Source: JBMNTU01 sp050945895 (GTDB lineage Bacteria > Bacillota > Clostridia > Christensenellales > Christensenellaceae). Taken from it: a DNA stretch of 20,015 bases. Position 1 is the stretch's first letter, and every line of letters begins with the position of its first letter. Location of the stretch: NCBI GenBank assembly GCA_050945895.1, contig JBMNTU010000033.1:1-20015 (forward strand). The letters run 5' to 3'. Under the pieces are notes generated by a model that saw nothing but the letters and a program-made list of their open reading frames with translations, made no database searches and was not told the origin of the DNA. This document shows positions 6,853 to 13,665 of the stretch, piece by piece. The position numbers and the translations under genes are program-made.

Positions 6853-8037
6853 ATGAAAGGATACCTGGTGGAGGCGGATTTTGCGCCCAAGAAGGAGTAC
6901 GAACTGTCGGAGCGGGAGAAAAACACCAAGCGGGCACAAAAGGGCAATATGGTGTGGAAAAACGTGCGCGGAACGTACAGGGAAGATTTGGAAATGCCGG
7001 TACTGAAGGATGACGAGGTGCTGGTGCGCGTGGGCGTTTGCGGCGTATGCGGCAGCGATGTACACATCATGCAAACGGACGACGAAGGCTATACGCACTT
7101 TGGCGGGCACAGCCGGTTCCCGGCGGTAATCGGCCATGAGTTTTCCGGAGAGATCGTTGAAGCGGGCAAGAACACTCGGAAATTTAAGGTGGGAGACCTG
7201 GTGTCGTGCGAATCGATGCAGGCGTGCGGGCTATGCGACGCGTGCCTGATGGACAAGCCCAACCAGTGCAACAACCTGGAAGAGGGTGGAATTACGGTAA
7301 ACGGCGGTTTTGGCGAATATGTGGCAATCAAAGAGCGCTATTGCTGGAGCCTCAACGATATATTGAAACAGACGGGCGATAAAACCAAAACATTGGAGCT
7401 GGGTGCATTGGTGGAGCCGATGGGCATTGCGTACCACGGCATCTGCGTGGAAGCAAAGGGCATCCATGCGGGCGGCGATGTGGCTGTGTTTGGCGCAGGC
7501 CCGATCGGGCTGTCGTCCATCGCAATTGCAAAAGCGACAGGCGCAGGCAAGATCTTCGCGGTAGAAGGGCTTGCCAAACGCAAAGAGATCGCCAAAGAAA
7601 TGGGCGCAGACTATGTGCTGGATTTCAACGAGCTGAAAAAAGAAGGCAAAACAATCGGCCAAAAAATTATGGAATTGACGGACGGCAAGGGCGTTTCGAC
7701 AGTGATTGAAGCAGTTGGACTGCAATCGGTAACATACCCGGATATCGAGCGGATTATTCGCCCGGGCGCCAAGGTTGTGCAGCTTGGGCTGGGCTCTTCG
7801 CGGGCATCGGTGGATCTTTCGGTGTTCCAGTTTAAGGGCGCGCAGATTTATGGCTCTATCGGCCATGGCGGTCACGGTATATTCTATTCGGTCATCAGCC
7901 TGATTGCCAATGGACGGGTAGACCCAATGAAGATGGTAACGGCGCGTATGCCGCTCGAGAAGACGCACGACGCCATCACAAAACTGGGCTCCAGCCCCGA
8001 GCATGGCAAGGTTTTGGTGAGTACGCTGTATAAATAA
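6853..8037 (+). CDS. Zinc-dependent medium-chain dehydrogenase, scyllo-inosose 3-dehydrogenase-like
   Basis: The 394-residue product is a zinc alcohol dehydrogenase of the MDR superfamily. Catalytic zinc ligands are C66 (CGVCGSDVH), H95/E96 (GHEFSGE) and probably E188. Structural zinc cysteines are C125, C128, C131 and C139. The Rossmann motif is GAGPIG (214-219). E238 at the end of the second strand suggests NAD rather than NADP. The extended N-terminus (VWKNVRGTYREDLEMP, about 34-49) and the length resemble the scyllo-inosose 3-dehydrogenases known from Thermotoga inositol breakdown; sorbitol- or threonine-dehydrogenase-like enzymes remain possible. AAGGAG 9 bases upstream sets the start. 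It is a single-gene unit with its own promoter and terminator. An IolB-like gene sits about 4.6 kb away, giving mild support for sugar-cyclitol metabolism. Confidence 0.8.
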   Translation: MKGYLVEADFAPKKEYELSEREKNTKRAQKGNMVWKNVRGTYREDLEMPVLKDDEVLVRVGVCGVCGSDVHIMQTDDEGYTHFGGHSRFPAVIGHEFSGEIVEAGKNTRKFKVGDLVSCESMQACGLCDACLMDKPNQCNNLEEGGITVNGGFGEYVAIKERYCWSLNDILKQTGDKTKTLELGALVEPMGIAYHGICVEAKGIHAGGDVAVFGAGPIGLSSIAIAKATGAGKIFAVEGLAKRKEIAKEMGADYVLDFNELKKEGKTIGQKIMELTDGKGVSTVIEAVGLQSVTYPDIERIIRPGAKVVQLGLGSSRASVDLSVFQFKGAQIYGSIGHGGHGIFYSVISLIANGRVDPMKMVTARMPLEKTHDAITKLGSSPEHGKVLVSTLYK

Positions 8038-8045
8038 AAAGCAAC

Positions 8046-8077
8046 AAAAAACGCCCCGGAATTCCCGGGGCGTTTTT
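8046..8077. terminator. Strong intrinsic terminator after the dehydrogenase gene
   Basis: AAAAACGCCCCGG (8047-8059) pairs perfectly with CCGGGGCGTTTTT (8065-8077) around a 5-base loop. The GC-rich core and T tract are classical, and it lies a few bases after the stop codon. The mirrored A tract would also let it act on minus-strand transcripts. Confidence 0.93.
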
Positions 8078-8097
8078 GATTTGCCTTTGTTTTTAAA

Positions 8098-8184
8098 TTA
8101 ACACTTGCCTGCTTCTTCCACCGCAGCAGCCATCGCCACGAATGCGCCCTCCATTGAACGGTTGCTTCGGTTTTTCGCAACATC
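8098..8184 (-). pseudogene. Decayed C-terminal coding remnant resembling the tail of the GGGtGRT gene
   Basis: The minus-strand reading of 28 codons ends MEGAFVAMAAAVEEAGKC and a TAA stop. By hand it matches the last 20 residues of the adjacent GGGtGRT protein (MVGASVAVAVAVEEAQK) at 13 positions, and about 40 of 60 bases agree. Upstream in the same frame there is a TAA (8187-8185), before it REAIKNEKY, and then the operon terminator; no start codon or full gene exists. I infer a relic of a duplicated gene or of another protein with a similar tail. Ala/Val-rich tails can match by chance, so confidence is limited. Confidence 0.35.
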
Positions 8185-8237
8185 TTAATACTTTTCGTTT
8201 TTGATTGCTTCCCTCACGACGATGCGACCAATAAAAA

Positions 8238-8282
8238 ACTTAGACACATCACCTGCATTTTTGCACAATGATGTGTCTAAGT
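8238..8282 (-). terminator. Intrinsic terminator of the scaffold-GGGtGRT operon, 14-bp perfect stem
   Basis: The inverted arms ACTTAGACACATCA (8238-8251) and TGATGTGTCTAAGT (8269-8282) are perfect copies with a 17-base loop that itself holds TGCA/TGCA. Read on the minus strand the stem is followed by a T run (8237-8233 region), 55 bases after the GGGtGRT stop codon. The arms are unusually long for a terminator. Confidence 0.8.
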
Positions 8283-8336
8283 GAAATCGTAAATGAAAAA
8301 TCTTTTTTACCACAGAGAACTGGCTTTACAGTGCCA

Positions 8337-9335
8337 TTATTTCTGAGCTTCCTCTACCGCAACAGCAACAGCCACAGACGCGCCCACCATCGGGTTGTTG
8401 CCCATGCCGATGAGGCCCATCATCTCAACATGCGCCGGAACGGATGACGAACCGGCAAACTGCGCATCGCCATGCATACGGCCCATTGTATCTGTCATAC
8501 CGTAAGACGCCGGGCCGGCCGCCATGTTGTCCGGGTGCAGCGTTCTTCCCGTACCGCCGCCCGACGCAACAGAGAAGTACTTTTTGCCGTTTTCCGTCGC
8601 CCATTTTTTATACGTTCCCGCAACCGGGTGCTGGAAACGCGTTGGGTTTGTAGAGTTTCCGGTAATGGATACGTCCACGCCCTCATGCATCATTACTGCT
8701 ACGCCCTCCGATACATCATCACAGCCATAGCAGCGCACCTTGGCCTTTTCTCCATCCGAATATGCTTTTTTGAAGACGACCTTCAGTTCACCTGTCGCAT
8801 AGTCGTACTCTGTTTCCACATGTGTAAAACCGTTGATGCGCGAGATGATCTGTGCAGCGTCTTTTCCAAGCCCGTTCAAAATGACCTGCAGTGGGTCTTT
8901 GCGCACCTTGTTTGCCGTGCGCGCAATACCAATTGCGCCTTCTGCCGCAGCAAACGATTCGTGCCCCGCCAAAAAACAAAAGCACTTCGTTTGTTCTTCG
9001 AGCAGCATTGCGGCCAGGTTTCCGTGCCCCAGGCCAACCAGCCGCTGTTCGGCCACAGAACCCGGAATGCAAAACGCCTGCAGGCCAATGCCAATTGCCC
9101 GCGCCGCGTCAGCCGCTTTTTTGCAGCCTTTTTTAAGCGCGATCGCCGCTCCAAGCGTATATGCCCATACTGCATTTTCAAATGCAATAGGCTGTATGCC
9201 ACGCACGATCGCATCTACATCCACGCCCTGGTCTACTGTGTATTGCTTTACTTCATCCAGAGAAGAAAAGCCGTATTCTTTCATGCATTTTTCTATCTGC
9301 GGGATTCTTCTTTCATAACTTTCAAATGTAACCAT
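8337..9335 (-). CDS. GGGtGRT family protein (function unknown, probably Fe-S linked)
   Basis: The 332-residue product carries the family-defining motif GGGTGRT (259-265), followed by the conserved LHPDNMAAGPASYGMTD run and HGDAQFAGSSSVPAHVEMMG. Cysteines possibly able to hold a cluster are C17, C71, C89, the pair C118/C120 (KCFCF) and C202/C205 (CYGC). The family is known by name only; no reaction is established to my knowledge. The constant partnership with an IscU-like scaffold suggests Fe-S or metal handling (inference). No signal peptide or membrane segment is seen, so it is cytosolic. AGGAGG lies 9 bases before 9335, which fits better than the ATG two codons upstream (3-base spacing). 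The scaffold gene stops only 13 bases upstream and its stop overlaps this ribosome site, implying translational coupling. Confidence 0.9.
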   Translation of the reverse strand: MVTFESYERRIPQIEKCMKEYGFSSLDEVKQYTVDQGVDVDAIVRGIQPIAFENAVWAYTLGAAIALKKGCKKAADAARAIGIGLQAFCIPGSVAEQRLVGLGHGNLAAMLLEEQTKCFCFLAGHESFAAAEGAIGIARTANKVRKDPLQVILNGLGKDAAQIISRINGFTHVETEYDYATGELKVVFKKAYSDGEKAKVRCYGCDDVSEGVAVMMHEGVDVSITGNSTNPTRFQHPVAGTYKKWATENGKKYFSVASGGGTGRTLHPDNMAAGPASYGMTDTMGRMHGDAQFAGSSSVPAHVEMMGLIGMGNNPMVGASVAVAVAVEEAQK

Positions 9336-9348
9336 CAGCATTCTCCTC

Positions 9349-10041
9349 CTATTCTTTACGCGGGTCGATATATTTTGCCGCTTCGTCGTACCGGCCGTAT
9401 GTTCCCACATTTTTCTCGTATGCTTCTTTCGGATCGACGCCCTTGCGGATTGCTTCCATCATTTTGCCTGTATGGACGAATTTATAGCCGATTACTTCGT
9501 CGCCGTCGTCCAAACCAAGCTCCAGTATATAGCCTTCTGCAAGGCTCAAATACCGTACGCCCTTTGCATTCGTGGAAAAAATTGTTCCCACCTGCGAGGC
9601 AAGGCCCTTGCCAAGGTCTTCCAATCCAGCTCCTACCGGAAGGCCGCCCTCCGAAAACGCCGTTTGCGTGCGCCCATAGGCAATCTGCAAAAACAGCTCG
9701 CGCATCGCCGTATTGATTGCGTCACACACCAGATCGGTATTGAGCGCCTCCAGCACCGTTTTGCCAACAAGCAGCTCGCCCGCCATAGCAGCGGAATGCG
9801 TCATTCCCGAACAACCGATCGTTTCGATCAACGCTTCCTCAATGATTCCTTCCTTTACATTGAGCGTCAGCTTACAGGCGCCCTGCTGCGGCGCACACCA
9901 GCCAACACCGTGCGTCAGGCCGCTGATATCCTTTACCTGCGTAGACTTTACCCATTTCCCTTCTTCGGGAATGGGTGCCGGGCCGTGTTTGGGCCCTTTC
10001 TTCACGCATACCATTTCTTCAACTTCTTTTGAGTATTGCAT
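9349..10041 (-). CDS. IscU/NifU-type iron-sulfur cluster scaffold-like protein
   Basis: The 230-residue product contains a core resembling the IscU/NifU N-terminal domain: LTLNVKEGIIEEALIETIGCSGMTHSAAMA is followed by GELLVGKTVLEAL, matching the strand-Cys-helix-GKT layout of IscU. C77 corresponds to the second scaffold cysteine and C106 plausibly to the third. The classical first CGD motif is absent; C49 and C56 in GWCAPQQGAC lie nearby instead, so the ligand set differs from housekeeping IscU. An extra C-terminal part (about 125-230) is not in IscU. AAGGAGGG upstream sets the start. It is first in a two-gene operon with the GGGtGRT gene. No cysteine desulfurase is present in the window, so a role in general cluster assembly is not shown. 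Confidence 0.85.
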   Translation of the reverse strand: MQYSKEVEEMVCVKKGPKHGPAPIPEEGKWVKSTQVKDISGLTHGVGWCAPQQGACKLTLNVKEGIIEEALIETIGCSGMTHSAAMAGELLVGKTVLEALNTDLVCDAINTAMRELFLQIAYGRTQTAFSEGGLPVGAGLEDLGKGLASQVGTIFSTNAKGVRYLSLAEGYILELGLDDGDEVIGYKFVHTGKMMEAIRKGVDPKEAYEKNVGTYGRYDEAAKYIDPRKE

Positions 10042-10097
10042 GTACTGATTCCCTCCTTGACAATTTTACATGTACATAACCTCGGACTTGTACTGAT
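10041..10097. repeat. Direct repeat TGTACTGAT flanking the scaffold-gene leader
   Basis: TGTACTGAT occurs at 10041-10049 and again at 10089-10097, 48 bases apart (start to start). A palindromic TACATGTA lies between them (10068-10075). They bracket the leader and ribosome site of the scaffold gene, just downstream of its promoter. They may be regulator-binding sites; the match is short enough to be chance. Confidence 0.3.
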
Positions 10098-10107
10098 CAC
10101 ACAAAAC

Positions 10108-10136
10108 AGTATACCATATATCTTTGCATGCTTTAA
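10108..10136 (-). promoter_or_regulatory. Promoter of the scaffold-GGGtGRT operon
   Basis: On the minus strand TTAAAG (10136-10131) and TATACT (10113-10108) are separated by 17 bases, and TGG directly before the -10 makes it an extended -10 type. The start site would be near 10101, a leader of about 60 bases. Confidence 0.6.
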
Positions 10137-10167
10137 GATTTTTTATTGAAATCACTTTTCCGGCCCT

Positions 10168-10190
10168 GCGCATTATAGTGTGCAATGCGC
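10168..10190. repeat. 7-bp inverted repeat upstream of the scaffold operon promoter
   Basis: GCGCATT (10168-10174) and AATGCGC (10184-10190) are perfect inverted copies with a 9-base spacer. The site lies about 32 bases upstream of the -35 box and 62 bases after the tetR stop. There is no T tract, so a terminator role is doubtful. The position suits an activator or the regulator encoded next to it. Confidence 0.4.
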
Positions 10191-10251
10191 TACCTCATAT
10201 CTGTTAGATGCGTCTCCCGGATTGCATTCTATTATTCATTCTATTTTTAGT

Positions 10252-10893
10252 TTATTCCGTGTTTTGCTGCTGTTTTTTCATGTTTTCAAAACGATTGTTT
10301 TCTACTATGAATGCGGGGAGCGCCTGCATCATAAACTGTGTTGTTTTCTGTGTCAAATCATACGCCCCTTTTCGAAGGCACCAATCGTAAATAAGCCCAT
10401 GCAGCAGCAAAAAAACCTGTTCTGCCAACTCCTTCACGTCTTTGCCGCCCTGCATCCTGTTTTTCTGCCGGGCATATGCAAAAAGCAGCGCGAGCTCGCT
10501 CGCAAGCGCCTTACTTCCCTCTTCTTCCAGCCCGGAGCGGTCCAGCAGCTTAAATACGCTTGCCGTAATGTCTACTCCCAGTTTTTCCCATTCCCGGACA
10601 TACGCTTCACAAAGCTCCAGCGTGCTCCTTTGCGGGCGGAGGGCCTTCACCTCGATCTGCTCGCCAAACACCTGCATATTGTCTATATACGCGCATATTT
10701 CCAGCAGTATTTCTTCTTTTCCCTCGTAAAAATGATAGATAGAACCCGTGCTCATACCGGTCGCTTTGCTGATATCCGCCATCGTTGTTTTTTCGTAGCC
10801 ATAAAGCAGAAAAAGCGCTTTTGCTTTTTCATAAATCAGCATCTTCTTTTGCGCGGACAGCCGGTCTCGCCTGGTTGGTTGCTTTTCCAGCAT
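10252..10893 (-). CDS. TetR/AcrR-family transcriptional regulator
   Basis: The 213-residue product starts with a basic arm and a TetR helix-turn-helix: ALFLLYGYEKTTMADISKATGMSTGSIYHFYEGKEEIL (spread over about 26-63) carries the conserved T-x-x-DI-x-x-x-x-G-x-S-x-G-x-x-Y-x-F-K/E-x-K-E layout. The remaining helices (about 70-205) form the variable ligand-binding and dimer domain; the ligand cannot be deduced. GGAGGGGG about 6 bases upstream supports the start. It has its own promoter inside the end of the broken cupin gene. The nearest possible targets are its own promoter, with an ACTG-TG-CAGT palindrome at the -10, and the scaffold operon immediately downstream. Confidence 0.93.
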   Translation of the reverse strand: MLEKQPTRRDRLSAQKKMLIYEKAKALFLLYGYEKTTMADISKATGMSTGSIYHFYEGKEEILLEICAYIDNMQVFGEQIEVKALRPQRSTLELCEAYVREWEKLGVDITASVFKLLDRSGLEEEGSKALASELALLFAYARQKNRMQGGKDVKELAEQVFLLLHGLIYDWCLRKGAYDLTQKTTQFMMQALPAFIVENNRFENMKKQQQNTE

Positions 10894-10921
10894 GGTCGCC
10901 CCCTCCTCATTTTCACTGCAC

Positions 10922-10951
10922 AGTATAACATAGTTTTGCCAAAAAGCTCAA
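10922..10951 (-). promoter_or_regulatory. Putative tetR promoter with overlapping palindrome
   Basis: On the minus strand TTGAGC (10951-10946) and TATACT (10927-10922) are 18 bases apart, with TGT forming an extended -10. The palindrome ACTG-TG-CAGT begins within the -10 box and runs into the start region, a usual place for TetR autorepression. The promoter overlaps the last codons of the cupin gene. Confidence 0.5.
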
Positions 10952-11258
10952 TCTTCCAACGAAATTCCCAGCATCACCGTTGTACCGTCCGTCCCGTTCC
11001 AAACAGAGTGCGGTATGCTTCCCTTCACCAGAACCGAGCTGTTTTGTTCGACAATTTGCAGCTCTTCGCCAAGCATCACCTTTGCCCTTCCGGATACGAC
11101 AACAAAAAGGTGGTCGTGTTCATGCGTATGCTGCACTACCGGCCCCCGCCATCCGGTTCCATATACGCGACGGAAACATCTTTCAGTTTTCCGCCTTTGC
11201 CGAACAATTGTTTTGCATGAAATCCGGTGTGCGCCGGGGGTGTCTTAAAATCATCCAT
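10948..11258 (-). pseudogene. Small single-domain cupin, broken by a one-base frameshift
   Basis: The gene begins at the ATG sharing its A with the rarA TGA stop (TGATG) and reads MDDFKTPPAH through KDVSVAYMEPDGGGR to a stop. One base out of frame the cupin continues: VVQHTHEHDHLFVVV, then VMLGEE, LVKGSIPHSVWN and the end GISLED. Adding one G to the run of five (C5 at 11143-11147 on the plus strand) joins them as EPDGGGPVVQHTHEHDH, a normal cupin metal motif with H-x-H-x-H. The joined protein would be 103 residues, typical of a one-domain cupin. As written, only a 62-residue product from GTG at 11136 or a 40-residue N-terminal piece could be made. It may be a true mutation, a base-calling error in a homopolymer, or slippage. 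The substrate is unknown. Confidence 0.75.
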
Positions 11259-12574
11259 CACGGCTTTTCTTCCTTTTCTTTCCCAATAAACCGCCGGTAT
11301 TCACGGACTTTATTCTCGTAGCCCTGTGCGGAGGGCTGGTAATATTTTTTTCCCGCCAGCCCATCCGGCAGATACTGCTGCTCTACATAATGCCGCGGGT
11401 ATTCGTGCACATATTTATAGTCCTTGCCTTTTTGCTCGTGCCGCGCCTTTTCGAAGTTTGTATCCTTCAAATATCCCGGAACATCCTGCCCTTTCAGGTC
11501 TTTCGCGTCCCTTGCCGCCGCGTCGATCGCGCATAAAACCGAATTGCTTTTGGGCGATTCGCAAAGATAGATAATGGCCTGCGCGATATTGAGCCGCGCC
11601 TCCGGCATGCCGATAAATTCAAGCGCCTGATACGCCGCCACACACTGGTTGAGCACGCTGGGGTTGGCCAGCCCAACGTCCTCGCTTGCATGCACGATCA
11701 TCCTTCGAACGGGCACGCGCGGGTCTACCCCGCCGTAAATCATACGCGCAAACCAAAAGAGCGCAGCGTCGCTGTCGCTGCCGCGAAGCGATTTGCAAAA
11801 CGCCGACAGCATATCGTAGTATTCGTTATCGTCCATCCGCAGGGCGCGCTTTTGTATAGACTGCTCCGCCGTGTCCAAATCGATATGGATCACGCCCTTT
11901 TTATCGGGCTTTGTCGTAAGCACGGCAAGCTCCAGCGCATTGAGCGCCGTTCGCACATCGCCGTTCGCAAGGCTTGCCCAGTGGGAATAGGCGTCTTCGT
12001 CTATGCTAATATCCATGTTGCCAAAACCGTTTTCCGCATCGACCACCGCACGGCGCAGCGCCACAACAATGTCGTCCTCGTCCAGCGCATAAAACTCGAA
12101 CAGGCGCACGCGCGAAATGATGGCGCTTGTCATAGCGGCCATCGGGTTTTCCGTCGTAGAACCGATTAGCTTGATAACACCGGCCTCCATCGCCGGAAGA
12201 ATGCTGTCCGATTGCGACTTCGACCAACGGTGGCACTCGTCCAAAAGCAGGAACGACTCCCGACCATACATTTTAAGCGCGCCCTCCGCTTGGTCGATTA
12301 CCGCGCGAACATCCTTCACGCCGCTTGTCACCGCGTTCAGCTTATAAAAATCGCTGCCCGTCGTTTCTGCAACGATTGCCGCCAGCGTCGTTTTTCCGCA
12401 GCCCGGCGGCCCCCAAAAGATGCACGAACCAAGCTTGTCTGCTTCAATCGCGCGGCGCAGCAATGTCCCCTTGCCAACAATATGCGACTGCCCCAAAAAA
12501 TCATCCAGCGTTTTGGGGCGCATGCGGTCGGCAAGGGGCGCTTTTTTACTCATGTTTTGTGTAAATAAGTCCAT
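11258..12574 (-). CDS. rarA: Replication-associated recombination protein A (MgsA/RarA AAA+ ATPase)
   Basis: RarA is a tetrameric AAA+ ATPase related to clamp loaders that acts at stalled replication forks. The 438-residue product shows LADRMRPKTLDDFLGQSHIVG (about 14-34), Walker A GPPGCGKT (55-62), Walker B LLLDECHRWSKSQSD (109-123), sensor-1 GSTTENP (138-144), and the C-terminal tetramerisation domain ending near HEYPRHYVEQQYLPD. Walker B reads DECHRW where DEIHRF is usual; the catalytic D-E pair is kept. I place the start at 12574 because MDLF is the usual clostridial N-terminus, though its ribosome site is weak. A GTG at 12613 would add 13 residues. It lies 59 bases after the IolB-like stop and its stop overlaps the cupin start, so the three are probably one transcript. 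Confidence 0.94.
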   Translation of the reverse strand: MDLFTQNMSKKAPLADRMRPKTLDDFLGQSHIVGKGTLLRRAIEADKLGSCIFWGPPGCGKTTLAAIVAETTGSDFYKLNAVTSGVKDVRAVIDQAEGALKMYGRESFLLLDECHRWSKSQSDSILPAMEAGVIKLIGSTTENPMAAMTSAIISRVRLFEFYALDEDDIVVALRRAVVDAENGFGNMDISIDEDAYSHWASLANGDVRTALNALELAVLTTKPDKKGVIHIDLDTAEQSIQKRALRMDDNEYYDMLSAFCKSLRGSDSDAALFWFARMIYGGVDPRVPVRRMIVHASEDVGLANPSVLNQCVAAYQALEFIGMPEARLNIAQAIIYLCESPKSNSVLCAIDAAARDAKDLKGQDVPGYLKDTNFEKARHEQKGKDYKYVHEYPRHYVEQQYLPDGLAGKKYYQPSAQGYENKVREYRRFIGKEKEEKP

Positions 12575-12633
12575 CCGATTTTCAATATCTGCAGGCGCGT
12601 TGCCTGCCCTCACATTTCTTTTTGATTATGCCG

Positions 12634-13434
12634 TTATTTTTCCTGCAAAATGTGCTCATCCACATCCGGCGCAAGCAGCCACTGGTGCTCTTTGTCGAAA
12701 ACAGATTCTTCCCGCAGCCACGGATTGCCCGGCAGGTGCACAATTCCCCACACATAGCAGCAGGCGTACCCCGGCGCAGTCACCTGGGAATGCCCCTCTT
12801 CCGTTATAACCATCAGGCTGTTGTGCGTCGTTTTATACGCATTTCCATTGCAAAGCCCCAACCCAAAGCCCTGCGGTTTATCAAACTTGAAAAAGTAAAT
12901 TTCCGGCTGCACATGGGCATGCGGCGGATAGCTGGACCACCGGCCGGGGTAGCAAAGGATTTCCCCCAATACCATATTGGAATACGGCGCCGTATGGTAG
13001 TCAAAAAATGTTTTGATATCCCGCCGCATTGCATCCTGCAAAACATTTTCCCCTGCGCGCACGTTCACAACATCGTCCGGCGCATACATAACCACGTCGA
13101 ACGCCCGTTCGTTTTTTGCTTTTTGCACAAATATCTCACAATTTGTTTTTGCCTGTATTTCTATCTTTGTTCCCGCAGACGCATGCAGGCAATATGCGTC
13201 TTCTTCAAACAGGTTTTTGCGTTTTGCCGGGTAGGCCTTTTCATTGGCAATAAACTCTACCTGCCCTTCGAACAGGATATAGGCCGCTTCTGTTCCATCG
13301 AGCACCTCCGAAAGCACGTCTCCCGGCTCGAGCAGCCACACTTCCACACCCAACCCCGCTTTTTTACCGTTCGCATCTTCGAGGTCCACATACACATTCT
13401 TTCCACGCAACAGCTTTTCTTTTTCAATAAACAT
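12634..13434 (-). CDS. IolB/KduI-family isomerase (5-deoxy-glucuronate isomerase-like)
   Basis: IolB converts 5-deoxy-D-glucuronate to 2-deoxy-5-keto-gluconate in myo-inositol breakdown. The 266-residue product is close to the usual 270 and has the double-cupin layout. The second half holds the metal-site signature RWSSYPPHAHVQPEIYFFKFDKP (split over about 165-187), with H172, H174 and E178 as likely ligands and a further conserved His at H215 (EEGHSQVTAPGY). The N-terminal half has degenerate cupin strands (about 30-110). AAGGAGGG about 10 bases upstream fixes the start. No other iol gene adjoins it, so the in-vivo substrate could differ; a related uronate isomerase role is possible. It heads a minus-strand group with rarA and the broken cupin and is divergent from serC. 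Confidence 0.8.
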   Translation of the reverse strand: MFIEKEKLLRGKNVYVDLEDANGKKAGLGVEVWLLEPGDVLSEVLDGTEAAYILFEGQVEFIANEKAYPAKRKNLFEEDAYCLHASAGTKIEIQAKTNCEIFVQKAKNERAFDVVMYAPDDVVNVRAGENVLQDAMRRDIKTFFDYHTAPYSNMVLGEILCYPGRWSSYPPHAHVQPEIYFFKFDKPQGFGLGLCNGNAYKTTHNSLMVITEEGHSQVTAPGYACCYVWGIVHLPGNPWLREESVFDKEHQWLLAPDVDEHILQEK

Positions 13435-13567
13435 TATACAGGCCCTCCTTATATATTCTCTTTATATTCTACCCCTTTCGCACCCGTCTGTATATCCCCC
13501 AAAAAGGTAAAAAACACAAAACATGCATCTCTTTCCTCTTTTTTATCTGCTGCTTGAACGCTTGTTG

Positions 13568-13596
13568 TTGAAAATGCACACCCGGCGTATTATAAT
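13568..13596 (+). promoter_or_regulatory. Strong sigma-A promoter of the serine operon
   Basis: TTGAAA (13568-13573) and TATAAT (13591-13596) are 17 bases apart, matching 5/6 and 6/6 consensus positions. Transcription would start near 13603, a leader of about 63 bases before serC. No riboswitch or T-box-like leader fits in so short a stretch, so control is more likely at the DNA level. Confidence 0.75.
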
Positions 13597-13665
13597 GGTA
13601 AAATAGCTTTTACAAAAGCCTTTATGGAAAATAATGCTTTTAGCAGACAGAGAAGAGGTAACCAA

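Noticed and set aside
7231..8004. Minus-strand open frame of 257 codons opposite the zinc dehydrogenase
   Set aside because: The opposite strand carries a complete zinc dehydrogenase with all zinc ligands; the antisense reading has no domain or ribosome site.
8238..8282. Transposon end or attachment site suggested by the long perfect inverted repeat
   Set aside because: The arms form one hairpin followed by a T run right after an operon, which a terminator explains; there is no second copy or transposase.
8472..9716. Plus-strand open frame of 414 codons opposite the GGGtGRT and scaffold genes
   Set aside because: It spans two convincing minus-strand genes and their junction, is rich in Arg/His/Cys as antisense frames of GC-biased genes are, and lacks a ribosome site.
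10180..11220. Plus-strand open frame of 346 codons across tetR and the cupin gene
   Set aside because: It is antisense to tetR with its clear helix-turn-helix and to both cupin halves; no family resemblance or start signal.
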